Shown: positions 51,740-60,637, numbered from the stretch's first letter. The stretch is 64,000 nucleotides of DNA from BOG-908 sp963848205 (GCA_963848205.1 CAWKCV010000003.1:1488001-1552000); one strand, 5' to 3'. Notes: generated by a model from the letters alone, not told the origin. Made by a program: numbers and translations.

Positions 51740-52429
51740 TCACGCCACCCGCGCCCGCCGCGCCAGGCCACCGAACAGATCCAGCATGCATTCCAGCCAC
51801 GGCATGAGCGTATCGTCTTCGGCCAGCACGGCAGGTGCGCCTACGCAACGCAACCATTGAAACGCGCCGAATACCGCATAATCGCCATAACTCGGCTCGT
51901 CGCCGCCGAGGAACTCCTGCCCGGCAAGCACGCGCCGCATCGGCGTCAGGCAGGCCGATGCGGCCCGGATATGGCCTTGCGCGGCGGCCTGTGCCGTCTC
52001 CAGGTCCACGCCGAGGCGCTTCTCTCGAGACTGGCGGAAATAGGGCTGATCACCCTCATGGAGATGCGGGAACACGTGGGGAATGCCGATCGGCGCAAAC
52101 GCCGGCATCAGAATTGTGTCGGCCCAGGCGATCACGAAACGCGCATGCGCCTCTCCGCCCGGACCGCTGAACAGGCTCGGTCCGTTGGTATGGCGATCCT
52201 CCAGGTAGAAGGCGATGTCGGTGCTGTCGCCCAACACGTGCTCGTCTTCGACGAGCACGGGCAGGGTCCTGTTGCGCGGAGCGCCTGGCAACTCCGAAGT
52301 CTGGCTGAACCGCCATGGCTTCGTGTGCGGCTCCAGGCCCTTGTGGGCGAGCGCCATGCGGGCGCGCCAGCAATAGGGGCTGAACCGGAGGTCCGGGTCG
52401 CGCCCGGCCAAATCGTAGAGCTCAATCAA
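51740..52429 (-). CDS. glutathione S-transferase family protein (etherase-like)
   Basis: 229-aa GST-fold protein with SPYCWRARMALAHKGLE (a CxxxAR N-terminal active-site like that of beta-etherase/omega-like GSTs) and RTLPVLVED, ending ...GDEPSYGDYAVFGAFQWLRCVG. Start is TTG. The substrate is unknown. Neighbours give no hint. Confidence 0.85.
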   Translation of the reverse strand: MIELYDLAGRDPDLRFSPYCWRARMALAHKGLEPHTKPWRFSQTSELPGAPRNRTLPVLVEDEHVLGDSTDIAFYLEDRHTNGPSLFSGPGGEAHARFVIAWADTILMPAFAPIGIPHVFPHLHEGDQPYFRQSREKRLGVDLETAQAAAQGHIRAASACLTPMRRVLAGQEFLGGDEPSYGDYAVFGAFQWLRCVGAPAVLAEDDTLMPWLECMLDLFGGLARRARVA

Positions 52430-52591
52430 GCCGCAACTCCCACCATTTCAGGCAAGCGGCGTTGCCTGGCATTCATCGAACTCAACCCCGGCGAGGGGCC
52501 GACCCATATTTTCGCTTCGCTTTTCGGAATGGATGCCCTTTTCTTGCATCACAACGGCGCGTAAGCGTCAGATTGGTCTAAAGACAAACCG

Positions 52592-53257
52592 TTGAATATT
52601 CTTGCCCCACCGAAGGCGCGCCTGACAGTCGAGATCGTACACGATCTTGTATGCCCTTGGTGCTATCTCGGCGTCCGCCGCATGTTCCGCACCATCGCCC
52701 GGCGCCCCGATCTGCTGGTCGACATCGTCTGGCGCCCGTTCCTGCTCAACCCCGACATGCCACGCAGCGGCATGTCGCGCGGCGATTACGTTCTGCGCAA
52801 GTTCGGCGGCGAGGAACGCGCGCGCCGCATGTATGCCTCCGTCACCGACATTGGCGGCCGCGAGGGGCTAATGTTCCGCTTCGACCGGGTTCGGCGCACG
52901 CCATCCAGCGTGGATGCGCATCGCCTGGTGCGCTGGGCAGCCAATTTCGGGCGCGCGGACGAGCTCGTGGAAGCGATCTTCGCGGCGCACTTCACCGATG
53001 GCCGCGACATTGGCGATCCGGTGGTGCTGAGCGCGATCGCTGCCTCCTGCGGGCTACGCGCCTCCTCCGCGCGCGCTTTCCTGGCCAGCACGGCGGAGAT
53101 GGATGGCGTGCACGCCGATAATCTTCGGGCGCACCGGCTGGGGATCAACGGCGTACCCTGTTTCGTTGTGGGCGGGAGCCACGCGATCGCCGGGGCGCAG
53201 GAGCCGGAGGTGATCGAGCGGTTGCTGGACGTGGCGGCGACCGAGGTCATGAGTTGA
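52592..53257 (+). CDS. DsbA-family (FrnE/HCCA isomerase-like) oxidoreductase
   Basis: 221-aa thioredoxin-fold protein of the FrnE type (cytoplasmic DsbA family): LVCPWCYLGVRRM gives the CxxC motif, and the helical insert has GMSRGDYVLRKFGGEERARRMYASV and HRLVRWAANFGRADELVEAIF. The conserved cis-proline site is GINGVPCFVV. It may reduce or isomerise small thiol substrates. TTG start at 52592. Followed 11 nt later by a hairpin element. Confidence 0.88.
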   Translation: MNILAPPKARLTVEIVHDLVCPWCYLGVRRMFRTIARRPDLLVDIVWRPFLLNPDMPRSGMSRGDYVLRKFGGEERARRMYASVTDIGGREGLMFRFDRVRRTPSSVDAHRLVRWAANFGRADELVEAIFAAHFTDGRDIGDPVVLSAIAASCGLRASSARAFLASTAEMDGVHADNLRAHRLGINGVPCFVVGGSHAIAGAQEPEVIERLLDVAATEVMS

Positions 53258-53267
53258 GGAAGGATGC

Positions 53268-53303
53268 AGTCCTTTTTCGAAAAAAAGGACCAAAAAACTT
53301 TTC
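53268..53303 (-). repeat. dispersed hairpin element, copy 20
   Basis: GTCCTTTTTC / AAAAAAAGGAC and trailing CAAAAAACTTTTC. It is between the convergent FrnE and DUF2807 genes. Confidence 0.88.
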
Positions 53304-53329
53304 GACGCTGTCGCGAGCCGGCTAGCGTC
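53291..53329 (-). terminator. intrinsic terminator of the DUF2807-PspC gene
   Basis: Read on the minus strand, GACGCT (53329-53324) pairs with AGCGTC (53309-53304), overlapping the stop codon, and the T6 run of hairpin copy 20 follows after GAAAAG. A reasonable stem-plus-T-tract terminator. Confidence 0.6.
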
Positions 53330-54623
53330 CCAGCTCGCGGAATTTCCGGTTCAGGTCGAATTCGCGCGTCGTCACGTATCCTTCGAGACGTCCCAGGCGC
53401 TGGTCCAGGCGTGTCATCGTCTCGCACAAGGCCAGCACGCCCGGATCGGTCGGCGCGTCCGGCACGCCCGCGCGGCGGCGCAAGCCTGAAACCCCGCCGG
53501 CGCGCCGGATGATGCGGTAGCTGATGAACAGCACGATACCCACGACCAGCACCGTCAGGACATGGAGCATGTACGAATGAACCTCATGCCGATGCGTATT
53601 CGTATCGTTGGCTGAGCTGTCCTCATCGTCGCTGGACGTGGAAATCTCACTCATCTGCCGCTTGGCGTCCGCCATTGCCCGGTCGGCACTGGCCATCGCC
53701 TCGGCCCGCCGCGCGCCATTCTCTTCGCGCTGGGCTTCTCGCATCGCCGTAGCCGCGGCGATCTCGGCGCGCCGGGCATTGTCGCGAGCCGCCTCTTCGT
53801 TGGCCGACGCCTTCGGTTCCGACCCGATGGTGATGTCGCTGCCGCCGGTCGCCCGTTTGGTGAGCGTTCCGGTTACCTCCGACAGGCTGATATCGCTGCC
53901 GCCATTCGCCTGCACGTCGGCATCGCCAACCCGGGCTTCGATCGTGAGATCGCTAGAGCCGGAAAACCTCGCGTGCAGATTGCCAATCCGCCCGCTGCCG
54001 ATCTTGGCGTCGCCAGAGCCGTAGGCCTGCAGCATCGCGCTGTCCGCGTCGATGCCGCCGATGGCGAGATCGCCCGACCCCGCCTGCTTGGAGACCAGGG
54101 TGCCATGCACATGCTTGACCGTGACGTTACCGCCGCCGGCACTGTCCAGCGTGAACGGCCCATCCACCTCGCCTGCCTCGACATCGCCGCTGCCGCGGAC
54201 CGACACCACCAGGGTCCCGGCCCTGCCAGCCACCAGATTGCCGCTGGCCTGCAGTGACACCACGAGCGGGCCGCGCAGGTCGCCCACCTGGATATCGCCG
54301 CTTCCCGTGGAGCTTACCGTCACCGGCGTGTCATCCGGCACGTCCACCCACAGCCGGCCATCGTCCTCGCCGCATCGCGCGGTACCCACGACGGCCACAT
54401 GTCCGCCCACCGTGCTGAGGCAATCGACAGAGCCTGTCATCGTCAGCCTTATGCGGCCGACCATCCCGGGCGCCGTGCGGATCGTCACGTCCTCGGACGA
54501 TGTGGCCGACAGCACGAGCTGGCTGCCCTCGACGGTCTTGGTGTCGGCCGACGCTACGCCGGCCCACCCCTGCAGGCCCAACGCCAGCGCGATCGCCAGG
54601 CCATGCCGCGTCATCGCGGTCAT
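53322..54623 (-). CDS. DUF2807 adhesin-head protein fused to a TM helix and PspC C-terminus
   Basis: 433 aa. Signal peptide ALALGLQGWAGVASA, then a long secreted beta-helix-like DUF2807 region with repeated GSGD motifs (VSSTGSGDIQVGDL, SVRGSGDVEAGEV, QAGSGDLAIGG). A linker rich in Ala and charged residues follows, then a transmembrane helix (MLHVLTVLVVGIVLFISY) and a short C-terminal tail GRLEGYVTTREFDLNRKF matching the extreme C-terminus of PspC (E. coli PspC: ERYVTSDTFTLRSRF). It overlaps its upstream neighbour, a PspB homologue, by 4 nt. It may report envelope stress from the periplasm to PspB. Confidence 0.75.
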   Translation of the reverse strand: MTAMTRHGLAIALALGLQGWAGVASADTKTVEGSQLVLSATSSEDVTIRTAPGMVGRIRLTMTGSVDCLSTVGGHVAVVGTARCGEDDGRLWVDVPDDTPVTVSSTGSGDIQVGDLRGPLVVSLQASGNLVAGRAGTLVVSVRGSGDVEAGEVDGPFTLDSAGGGNVTVKHVHGTLVSKQAGSGDLAIGGIDADSAMLQAYGSGDAKIGSGRIGNLHARFSGSSDLTIEARVGDADVQANGGSDISLSEVTGTLTKRATGGSDITIGSEPKASANEEAARDNARRAEIAAATAMREAQREENGARRAEAMASADRAMADAKRQMSEISTSSDDEDSSANDTNTHRHEVHSYMLHVLTVLVVGIVLFISYRIIRRAGGVSGLRRRAGVPDAPTDPGVLALCETMTRLDQRLGRLEGYVTTREFDLNRKFRELGR

Positions 54624-54844
54624 GCCCGCACCCGCGCGCGCCAGCCGGGCGCGTCCTCGTCCAACACCCGCTCCAACGTCTCCACCCGCTGCTCGAGCCG
54701 CCGGGCAACATCCATCGCCCTGTCGAGCGCCCCCTGGTCGGCGGCGGCCAGACCCACCGGAGAGGTGCCACGCCCGCGATAGTGCCCACGCACCACCGCC
54801 AGCACGACGACGAAGGTAAAGATGACTACGAGATCCCAATCCAT
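54620..54844 (-). CDS. pspB: PspB-like envelope-stress membrane protein
   Basis: 74 aa: one N-terminal transmembrane helix (WDLVVIFTFVVVLAVV), then a coiled-coil tail VARRLEQRVETLERVLDED with APGWRAR, matching E. coli PspB (AKRMRERIQALESILDAE, PNWR). PspB and PspC are sensor/effector proteins of the phage-shock response; pspA and pspF are not in this window. It is translationally coupled to the DUF2807-PspC gene. The upstream 54845-54988 region holds no gene. Confidence 0.8.
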   Translation of the reverse strand: MDWDLVVIFTFVVVLAVVRGHYRGRGTSPVGLAAADQGALDRAMDVARRLEQRVETLERVLDEDAPGWRARVRA

Positions 54845-54988
54845 GGTCGATCGTCCTGACTGACTGTGCCTGAACACATGGTTAGCATCGGGCGTGCCAG
54901 ACCGTCAGCACCGGGTTTCGGGCGTTTCTAGGCCGTGGTTCGGGTCTTGCTCGCCATTTCTTGGCAAAATAAGCCAGAAAGGAAGAAA

Positions 54989-55024
54989 GCTGTCCTTTTT
55001 TGAAAAAGGATCAGAAAATTTTTG
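54989..55024 (-). repeat. dispersed hairpin element, copy 21
   Basis: TGTCCTTTTTT / AAAAAGGATC arms with one mismatch, then AGAAAATTTTT. It directly abuts the gltX stop. Confidence 0.82.
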
Positions 55025-56357
55025 TCAGATGATGCTGAGACGGAGGCGGGTGGCGGCGCGCTCTCTGCCGATCAGCGGGAGCAGGTGGGCCAGTTCGGGG
55101 CCGTGGTCCTCGCCGGTGAGGGCCAGGCGCAGCGGCATGAAGAGCGACTTGCCCTTGCGGTTGGTCAGCGTCTTCAGCTCGGCCGTCCAGATTTGCCAGG
55201 TGCCCCCGTCCCATGGCTCCGGCGGCAGGCTGTCCAGGGCGGCGGTGAAGAAATCCGCATCCCCTTCCAGGTACCGGCGGCACGAGGTCGCCGGCGACGA
55301 CCGTCCACCAATGACGCGCCTCGCCCAGCAGGTCGAGATTGCCACGCACCGCCTCCCAAAACTCCCGCGTGGCAGCCGCCGGCAGCCGTTCCTGGACGGA
55401 TTCGAACGACGCGCCATGCAGCACGCGACGGTTCAGCGCCAGCAACTGCCGCACGTCGAACCTGGCCGGCGAACGGGACACACGCGAGAGGTCATGGCTC
55501 TTCGCCAGCTCGTCCAGCGTGGCGATCTCCGGCGAGTCGCTGCTGCCGAGCCGGGCGAGATAGGCCACGATGGCGGCCGGCTCCATGCCGTCCTGCCGCA
55601 GCGCGCGCAGCGAGAGTCCTTCCAGCCGCTTGGACAATTTGCCGCCATCCGCATCGATCAGCAGCGGCAGATGGCCGAAGGTGAATTTGGTCGGGTTGGC
55701 GCCCAGGGCCGACACCAAATCGAGCTGCACGCCCGTGTTGGTCACGTGGTCTTCGCCGCGGATGACGTGGGTGACGCCGCTCTCCAGATCGTCCACAACA
55801 CTGGTGAAGGTGTAGAGATAGGTGCCATCCGCCCGCACGAGCACGGGGTCGGACACGCTGGGCAGCTTCACGTGGCGGCCGCCGAGCACCAGGTCAGGCC
55901 ATTCGACAGTCGTGTCCGACAGCTTGAAGCGCCAGTATGGCGTCTTGCCGTTCGCTTCGGCCTGGGCGCGCTGCTCTTCCGTCATCTTCAGCATCGCGCG
56001 GTCATACACGGGCGCCAGGCCGCGCTTCAGGCGGGCTTCGCGCTTGAAACGCAGCTCCTCCTCGCTTTCGAAGCACGGATACAGACGGCCGGAGGCGCGC
56101 AGTTTAGCCGCCGCCGCGTCGTAATTGGCCAGACGGGCGGATTGGCGGAAAGTCTCGTCCCAAGTTACGCCAAGCCAGGCGAGGTCCTGGGTGATGCCGG
56201 CTTCATATTCGGGGCGGGAACGTTCGAGATCGGTGTCGTCGATGCGCAGGAGGAATTTTGCGTCGTGGCGGCGGGCGAACAGCGCGTTGGCGAGCGCGAT
56301 TCGGGCGTTGCCGACGTGGAGATAGCCGGTGGGGCTGGGGGCGAAGCGGACGCGCAT
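55025..56357 (-). pseudogene. gltX: glutamyl-tRNA synthetase, interrupted by a frameshift
   Basis: Class Ic synthetase charging tRNA-Glu: PSPTGYLHVGNAR (HIGH-like), then FESEEELR, PYWRFKLSD, GHLPLLIDADGGKLSKRLEG (KMSKS-like KLSKR). The first ~360 residues read in one frame to about 55272, and the C-terminal anticodon-binding part (LEGDADFFTAALDSLPPEPW, LTNRKGKSLFMPLRLALTGE) continues in another frame to TGA 55025. One extra base near 55270-55271 (CCAGGTACC) accounts for it. Without the shift the protein would be 443 aa. It may be a sequencing error, because the gene is essential unless a second gltX exists. Confidence 0.8.
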
Positions 56358-56365
56358 GTAAGGAA

Positions 56366-56402
56366 GAAGGCCTTTTTTTAGAAAAGGACCAAAAAAACTT
56401 TG
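56366..56402 (-). repeat. dispersed hairpin element, copy 22
   Basis: CCTTTTTTTAG / AAAAGGACC and trailing AAAAAAACTTTGG; arms unequal. It lies 9 nt 5' of gltX and 3' of the nadE operon. Confidence 0.82.
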
Positions 56403-56441
56403 GTCCGCTGTCGCGTGCTTATCCCGGAGTCCGCAACAGCG
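56391..56441 (-). terminator. intrinsic terminator of the nadE operon
   Basis: Read on the minus strand, CGCTGT (56441-56436) pairs with ACAGCG (56411-56406), with GTTGCGG and related inner sequences in the loop, followed by GACCAAAG and the T7 run of hairpin copy 22. Confidence 0.45.
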
Positions 56442-56449
56442 TGAACTGC

Positions 56450-56800
56450 TTACTCCTCATCCCGCCGCGGATCCAAAGCCCGCCAATCCCGCTCCCCCGC
56501 CTTGGCCGGCCGCTCCGAAAAGTCGCCCAGCTCATTGGCACTCCGCCACCCGCCCTCCGGCGCGTCGAGCACCTCCGCGTCTTCGCCGAACGCAAACCAG
56601 GCACTCAGCACATCCTTCGGCCCGAGACCTTCCGCTCGGCACAGCTCCATGCTGTCGCGCACATAGGCGCGGGCGAAGGCGTTGGCCTGCATCAGCGTGG
56701 GAAATCCCTTGACCTCCTCGACGATATTGTCTTCCGCGCCGCCGGACATGTCGAGGATGCGGACGCGCCAGCCGCCTTCGGGCGCGAACAGGTCGCTCAC
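56450..56800 (-). CDS. hypothetical protein downstream of nadE
   Basis: 116-aa soluble acidic protein with no signal peptide or membrane segment: it begins SDLFAPEGGWRVRILDMSGG, then a VEEVKGFPTLMQANAFARAYV block and ...VLSAWFAFGEDAEVLDAPEGG. The repeated PEGGWR near both ends may be a short motif. The GTG start overlaps the nadE stop (GTGA), so it is co-translated with nadE. Family not recognised. Confidence 0.7.
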   Translation of the reverse strand: MSDLFAPEGGWRVRILDMSGGAEDNIVEEVKGFPTLMQANAFARAYVRDSMELCRAEGLGPKDVLSAWFAFGEDAEVLDAPEGGWRSANELGDFSERPAKAGERDWRALDPRRDEE

Positions 56801-58470
56801 GCGACAAGCCCCGTGTAGCCGTTGGTGATCGGATAGCGCCGGTCGCGGCCGAAGGCGCGCGAGGTGATCTTCACGCCGGGCGGTGCCTGGCGGCGCTTGT
56901 ATTCGGCGCGGTCGAGCATCTTCCACACGCGCACCACGGTGTCGCGGGAAAAGCCCTGGGCGACGATTTCGTCGACCGACTGCTCGCCTTCGATCAGCCC
57001 AGCGAGGATGGCGTCGAGCACGTCGTAAGGCGGCAGGCTGTCCTGGTCGGTCTGATCGTGCTTCAGCTCGGCACTCGGCGGCTTGGTGATGACGCGGTCC
57101 GGCATCACAGCGCCGGCGGGGCCGAGCAGGCCTTCCGGGCGGTTCGCGTTGCGCCAGCGGCACAGCGCGAAAACCTCGGTCTTGTAGACGTCCTTCAGCA
57201 CCGAGTAGCCGCCGCACATGTCGCCGTAGAGAGTGGAATAGCCGACGGACATTTCGCTCTTGTTGCCGGTCGTCAGCAGCATGTGGCCGAACTTGTTGCT
57301 CATCGCCATCAGCAGCAGGCCGCGCGCGCGCGACTGGATGTTCTCCTCGGTGATGTCGTCCGGCAGCCCGGCGAACAAGGGGGCGAGTGCGGTATTTGCG
57401 GCGTCGGTGGCCGGCGTGATGGAGACGGTGTCGATGCGGATGCCGAGCAGGCGGGCGCAGTGGGCGGCGTCCTCCAGGCTGTGCGCGCTGGTGTAGGGGC
57501 TGGGAAGCATGACGGCGCGCACGCGATCGGCACCCAGCGCGTCGACGGCGATGGCGGCCGAGATGGCGGAATCGATGCCGCCGGAGAGGCCGAGCAGGAT
57601 GCCGGGAAAGCGGTTCTTGCGGACGTAATCGGCCAGACCCAAGCACAAGCCCCGGTAGATTTTCTCCTCCGCACTCGGCTCGGGCGGAAGCGCGCGCGGA
57701 GTGCAGACGAGACGCCCGTCCTGACGGCGCCACTCGGTGAGTGCGATGTCCTCGGCGAAGGAAGGCTGCACGAGCGCCAGACTGCGATCGGGGTTGAGGA
57801 CGAAGCTGGCGCCGTCGAACACCAGCTCGTCCTGGCCGCAAACCTGGTTGAGGAACACGAAAGCGAGCCCTGTTTCCACCACCCGCGCGACGGCGAGCTG
57901 CACGCGCCGGCCGGATTTGTCGGCCTCGAACGGCGAGCCGTTGATGGAAAGGAGCATCTCGGCGCCGGTCTCAGCCAGCGTCTCGCTGACCGACGGGAAC
58001 CACCAATCCTCGCAGATCATCAGGCCAAGGCGGGCGCCGCGGAACACGACCGGGCCAGGTTCGGGGCCGGCATCGAACACGCGCTTGTCGTCGAACACGC
58101 CGTAATTGGGCAGCTCGTGCTTGGCGCGTCGGGCGGTGATCTGGCCGCCATCCATGACGAAGGCGGCGTTGTAGATCCGGTGGCCGTCGCGCCAGGGGCC
58201 GCCGACGATGAGGCCCGGGCCGCCGTCCGCGGTGTCGGCGGCGAGCGCGTTCAGGGCGGCCTCGCAATCGGTGACGAAAGCGGCTTTGCGGACCAGGTCT
58301 TCGGGCGGGTAGCCGGCGATGGAGAACTCCGGGGTGACGAGCAGGTCGGCGCGCTGCGCAGCCGCGCGGACGCGGGCGGCGCGGATGGCGGCGAGATTGG
58401 CGTCGATCTGCCCTTCATGTGGGTTGAGCTGAGCGAGGGCGATGCGAAGCGTGTCGGCGGGCGGCGTCAT
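56797..58470 (-). CDS. nadE: NAD+ synthase, glutamine-hydrolysing
   Basis: 557 aa. The N-terminal nitrilase-type glutaminase domain has the Glu in TPEFSIAGYPPEDL, Lys in AKHELPNYGVFDDKR and Cys in MICEDWWFPS. The C-terminal NAD synthetase domain has LLGLSGGIDSAISAA (ATP loop), TTGNKSEMSVGY and the late DQTDQDSLPPYDVLD. It amidates nicotinic acid adenine dinucleotide to NAD+ using glutamine. GTGA overlap with the following 116-aa gene. ATG start. Confidence 0.95.
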   Translation of the reverse strand: MTPPADTLRIALAQLNPHEGQIDANLAAIRAARVRAAAQRADLLVTPEFSIAGYPPEDLVRKAAFVTDCEAALNALAADTADGGPGLIVGGPWRDGHRIYNAAFVMDGGQITARRAKHELPNYGVFDDKRVFDAGPEPGPVVFRGARLGLMICEDWWFPSVSETLAETGAEMLLSINGSPFEADKSGRRVQLAVARVVETGLAFVFLNQVCGQDELVFDGASFVLNPDRSLALVQPSFAEDIALTEWRRQDGRLVCTPRALPPEPSAEEKIYRGLCLGLADYVRKNRFPGILLGLSGGIDSAISAAIAVDALGADRVRAVMLPSPYTSAHSLEDAAHCARLLGIRIDTVSITPATDAANTALAPLFAGLPDDITEENIQSRARGLLLMAMSNKFGHMLLTTGNKSEMSVGYSTLYGDMCGGYSVLKDVYKTEVFALCRWRNANRPEGLLGPAGAVMPDRVITKPPSAELKHDQTDQDSLPPYDVLDAILAGLIEGEQSVDEIVAQGFSRDTVVRVWKMLDRAEYKRRQAPPGVKITSRAFGRDRRYPITNGYTGLVA

Positions 58471-58551
58471 CGCCGGAAGCTAGGGATGGAGCGTGGTGGG
58501 CGCAATCTGGGCAGGTGTGTGTTCGCGTCGAATGCCGGGTGCTGCTTTCTC

Positions 58552-59253
58552 TCACCAAGCCACGGTGCGACCTAGATAGTCGAGATACTCCAGCCCAGGC
58601 CTTGCAGACTTGGCGATCAGAACATCGACCAGTTTCGGCACGCTCTCCTCGATGCCCAGGGTTGCGTTCGGCCCGCCCATGTCGGTTCGCACCCAGCCTG
58701 GGTCCATCGCGACCATGGCGCGTTTCCCATCGGCGTGGCGCGCGGCAAAGCTGCGCATGAACATGTTCAGGGCGGCTTTGGTGCCGCGGTAGAGTTCCCA
58801 CGAGCCGTTCCTGTTGTTGGCGACGCTGCCCAGGCCAGACGACATCACGCCGATCAGGCCGCCATCGGGCACCGCGCTTTGCAGGCTTTCGATGACGCGC
58901 ATCGGGCTCAGAGCGTTGGTCAGCATGAGGTCGGTGAAATCATCCTGCGTGATTTCGCCAATCGTTTTCGTCGCGTCCCGATCGACGGCGCCGGCGTTGA
59001 CGAAGAGCATGTCCAGCTTGCGGCCGGACAGGCGATTGTTGAGCGCGGCGAGCTGTTCGGGGTCGCGTATGTCGAGCGTTTCGACCTCGACGCGCCCGCC
59101 GGAGGTGAGCGCCAACTCGTGCAGCTTGGTCGGCTTGGCGCGGTCGCGGACGGTGCCGACGACATGCCAGGATTTCTTCGCGAATTCCGCGGCCATCGCG
59201 TGGCCGAGACCACGAGATGCGCCAATGATGAGAATCGTTTTAGGGTCGGACAT
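58552..59253 (-). CDS. short-chain dehydrogenase/reductase
   Basis: 233-aa classical-like SDR: cofactor loop IIGASRGLGHAMA, NAGA (FVNAGAVDRD), and active-site S...Y...K as SSGLGSVANN / WELYRGTKAALNMF, with PGWVRTDMGG after. The substrate is unknown; NAD(P)-dependent. Isolated minus-strand gene between nadE and mntH; no partner genes. Confidence 0.92.
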   Translation of the reverse strand: MSDPKTILIIGASRGLGHAMAAEFAKKSWHVVGTVRDRAKPTKLHELALTSGGRVEVETLDIRDPEQLAALNNRLSGRKLDMLFVNAGAVDRDATKTIGEITQDDFTDLMLTNALSPMRVIESLQSAVPDGGLIGVMSSGLGSVANNRNGSWELYRGTKAALNMFMRSFAARHADGKRAMVAMDPGWVRTDMGGPNATLGIEESVPKLVDVLIAKSARPGLEYLDYLGRTVAW

Positions 59254-59314
59254 AAAGGGGACAGGCTTTCTTCAGGTAAGTGGGCGCGCATCTAGGGTGC
59301 CTCAGGCGCCGGGA

Positions 59315-60586
59315 CTAGACATCGAAGCCGGCGATGCTTGCGAGCAGCACGAGATTGAGCGCCAGCGTCGCCGCGACGGCCACCCACGCCGCACCCAGCA
59401 GCCTGGGTCCGGTGACCATCCCGCCCATGACCTCGCGCCGCCCCGTCAGCACGAGCAGGGCCACCATCGGCACCGGCAGCACCAGGCTGAGCACGACCTG
59501 GCTGATGATCAGGCTGCGCGTGGCGTCGTAGCCCATGGCGACCACCACGAAAGCAGGCACCATGGTCACGGCGCGGCGTAGCCAGATGGGAATCCGGAAG
59601 CCCACGAACCCCTGCATGATGAGCTGGCCGGCCATGGTGCCAACGACGGAGCTGGAAATGCCCGACGCCATCAGCGAGACGAGGAAGATGCCGGCGGCGG
59701 CGGCGCCGAACAGCGGCACCAGCGTGTGATAGGCGGTGCCGATTTCGGCGATGTCGCTATGGCCGACATGGAAAGCGCGCGCGGCCATCATCACCATCGC
59801 CGCGTTCACGATGCCGGCGATGGTGAGTGCGGCCACCACCTCGCGGTTCGAGTAGCGGACAAGCTGGCGGCGTTCGCGCATGGAGCGGGCCGGCGCACGG
59901 TCCTGGGTGAGGCCGGAATGCAGGTAGATCGCGTGCGGCATGACGGTGGCGCCGACGATGCCGACGGAGAGCAGCACCGCACCATGGTCCGGCAGACGCG
60001 GCAGCACCATGCCAAGGCTGGCCTGCCACCAGTCGGGCGGGGCCACGCACAGCTCGATGACGTAGCAGACGCCGATCAGGCCAACGAGCGCGCCGATTAC
60101 CAGCTCGAGGGGACGGAAGCCGCTTCGGTCGAGCAGCAGGATCGCGTAGGTGACGATCGCGGTCGCGACCATGCCGGCAACCAGCGGCAGATGCAGCAGC
60201 AGCGAAAGCCCGATGGCGCCGCCGAGGAACTCGGCCAGGTCAGTGGCCATGGCGGCGATTTCGCTGACGATCCACATGGCCAGCACGGCGGGGCGCGCGA
60301 AATGTTCGCGGCAGAGCTCGGCGAGGTTGCGGTTGGTGACGATGCCAAGGCGCGCGGAGAGCGACTGGAACAGCATGGCGACGACGTTTGCCAGCAGCAC
60401 GACCCAGAGCAGGCTGTAATTATAGCGCGCGCCGGCTTGAATGTTGGTCGCGAAGTTGCCGGGATCGATATAGGCGACGCTGGCGATGATGGCGGGACCG
60501 GCGAAGGGCAGGATTGCGCGCACGCCCCGGCGGCGGCCGTCGAGCACTTCCCGTATTGCCCAGGTGGTGTTTTGGCTGAGGTTCAT
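59315..60586 (-). CDS. mntH: Nramp-type divalent metal (manganese) transporter
   Basis: 423-aa proton-coupled transporter of the NRAMP family with 11 predicted transmembrane helices. Family metal-site motifs are DPGNFATN in helix 1 and MPHAIYLHS in helix 6. It imports Mn2+ (Fe2+ possible). Divergent to the DtxR-type regulator mntR 200 nt away, with an inverted repeat between (60600-60634). ATG start MNLSQNTTW. Confidence 0.94.
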   Translation of the reverse strand: MNLSQNTTWAIREVLDGRRRGVRAILPFAGPAIIASVAYIDPGNFATNIQAGARYNYSLLWVVLLANVVAMLFQSLSARLGIVTNRNLAELCREHFARPAVLAMWIVSEIAAMATDLAEFLGGAIGLSLLLHLPLVAGMVATAIVTYAILLLDRSGFRPLELVIGALVGLIGVCYVIELCVAPPDWWQASLGMVLPRLPDHGAVLLSVGIVGATVMPHAIYLHSGLTQDRAPARSMRERRQLVRYSNREVVAALTIAGIVNAAMVMMAARAFHVGHSDIAEIGTAYHTLVPLFGAAAAGIFLVSLMASGISSSVVGTMAGQLIMQGFVGFRIPIWLRRAVTMVPAFVVVAMGYDATRSLIISQVVLSLVLPVPMVALLVLTGRREVMGGMVTGPRLLGAAWVAVAATLALNLVLLASIAGFDV

Positions 60587-60599
60587 CGCTCGGCTTAAG

Positions 60600-60634
60600 T
60601 GTAGTCTCGGCTACATAACGCACTAGAGACTACG
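60600..60634. promoter_or_regulatory. candidate MntR operator upstream of mntH
   Basis: Two related half-site arrays: TGTAG-TCTCGG-CTACA at 60600-60615 and ACTAGAGACTAC ending at 60633. GTAGTCTC (60601-60608) and GAGACTAC (60626-60633) form an 8-bp perfect inverted repeat. Position just before the mntH start and beside mntR suggests Mn-dependent repression. Inferred only. Confidence 0.5.
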
Positions 60635-60637
60635 GAA

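Noticed and set aside
57058..58575. Long open frame antisense to nadE
   Set aside because: Shadow of nadE, with GC-skewed composition and no family similarity.
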